The notes beneath the pieces were generated by a model. It did not search any database. It saw only the letters and a program-made list of their open reading frames with translations, and was not told the DNA's origin. Position numbers and translations under genes: made by a program. 19,615 nucleotides of DNA from Trebouxia sp. TZW2008. Its lineage: Eukaryota > Chlorophyta > Trebouxiophyceae > Trebouxiales > Trebouxiaceae. Location: contig BDIU01000603.1 of NCBI GenBank assembly GCA_002118135.1, forward strand, positions 1 to 19,615, read 5' to 3'. Shown in pieces: positions 19,301 through 19,615 of this stretch; the first letter of the stretch is position 1; each line of letters starts with the position of its first letter.

Positions 19301-19615
19301 CACTAGGTTGACCGCGTCGACGAAGACACTTCAGCCAGCTTTGACCGATGGACAGTTGCTGAGGGATCAGGAAAGCAAGATGCTCACCGTGACTCGAGCG
19401 TTCCTTTCATCGTGTGCTCCATGTCGAGTCCATGCGCGATGCCCAGATGGAGTGTGCCACAAGCATGCACTACTGTGTTGACCATGAGCATGACTAATTT
19501 TAGCTCTGAACTCACGTTCGATTTGGACAGTGTCTCTCTGTCCGTGTGTGCACAGTGGCCAGTGAGAGAGCAGAAAGGTCACGAGCCCCAGCCGAATGGC
19601 GAATGGGCGAAAGCC
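19301..19615. promoter_or_regulatory. Upstream region of the TPR/HAT gene to the window edge
   Basis: The promoter of the minus-strand TPR gene should lie here. If the candidate frame at 19484 is real, the 183 bp between the two starts would be a bidirectional promoter. No core promoter motif was recognised. Confidence 0.35.
19484..19615 (+). CDS. Weak candidate first exon, runs off the right edge
   Basis: An open frame from ATG at 19484 beginning MSMTNFSSELTFDLDSVSLS continues 44 codons to the edge with no stop. Composition is plausible but it is too short to judge, and a minus-strand frame across the same bases is also open. No family recognised. Confidence 0.2.
   Translation, partial: MSMTNFSSELTFDLDSVSLSVCAQWPVREQKGHEPQPNGEWAKA

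Overview
The window is eukaryotic nuclear DNA, most likely from a green alga, possibly trebouxiophyte-like. The genes are broken up by many short introns of mostly 60-430 nt. These have GT donors and mostly TGCAG or CAG acceptors. The recognisable proteins are of plant type: a NIPA8-like transporter, a plant-type ATG13 and the plant form of complex I subunit NDUFS6. TGTAA, the usual chlorophyte polyadenylation signal, lies downstream of three genes. The species cannot be named from the sequence. I built all exon models by hand from splice sites, reading phase and remembered family motifs, without transcript data.

Layout: (1) 1-475 (-), the 5' part of a long open coding region that leaves the window, identity unknown. 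(2) 584-2070, gene-poor, with a possible decayed coding relic near 1300-1560. (3) 2071-2711 (+), three-exon mitochondrial complex I subunit NDUFS6. (4) 3424-6699 (+), seven-exon protein with an N-terminal UBZ4 ubiquitin-binding zinc finger followed by a conserved helical region I cannot assign; one intron holds a five-copy 112-bp tandem array. (5) 7863-11324 (-), ten-exon NIPA8-like membrane transporter with two competing last exons. (6) 11885-17744 (+), thirteen-exon ATG13, scaffold of the autophagy-initiating ATG1 kinase complex. (7) 18542-19300 (-), three-exon TPR/HAT-repeat protein with a possible organelle-targeting N-terminus. (8) 19484-19615 (+), a weak candidate first exon running off the right edge.

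The genes do not form a pathway; this is ordinary eukaryotic gene packing. NIPA and ATG13 are head to head over 560 bp, UBZ4 and NIPA converge, and ATG13 and the TPR gene converge. No transposon, CRISPR array, tRNA or rRNA was recognised.

The most interesting points are: the duplicated, mutually exclusive terminal exons of the NIPA gene; a tandem array whose repeat unit is an exon-intron junction; an NDUFS6 that has lost most of its zinc ligands; and the UBZ4 protein, a candidate uncharacterised genome-maintenance factor.
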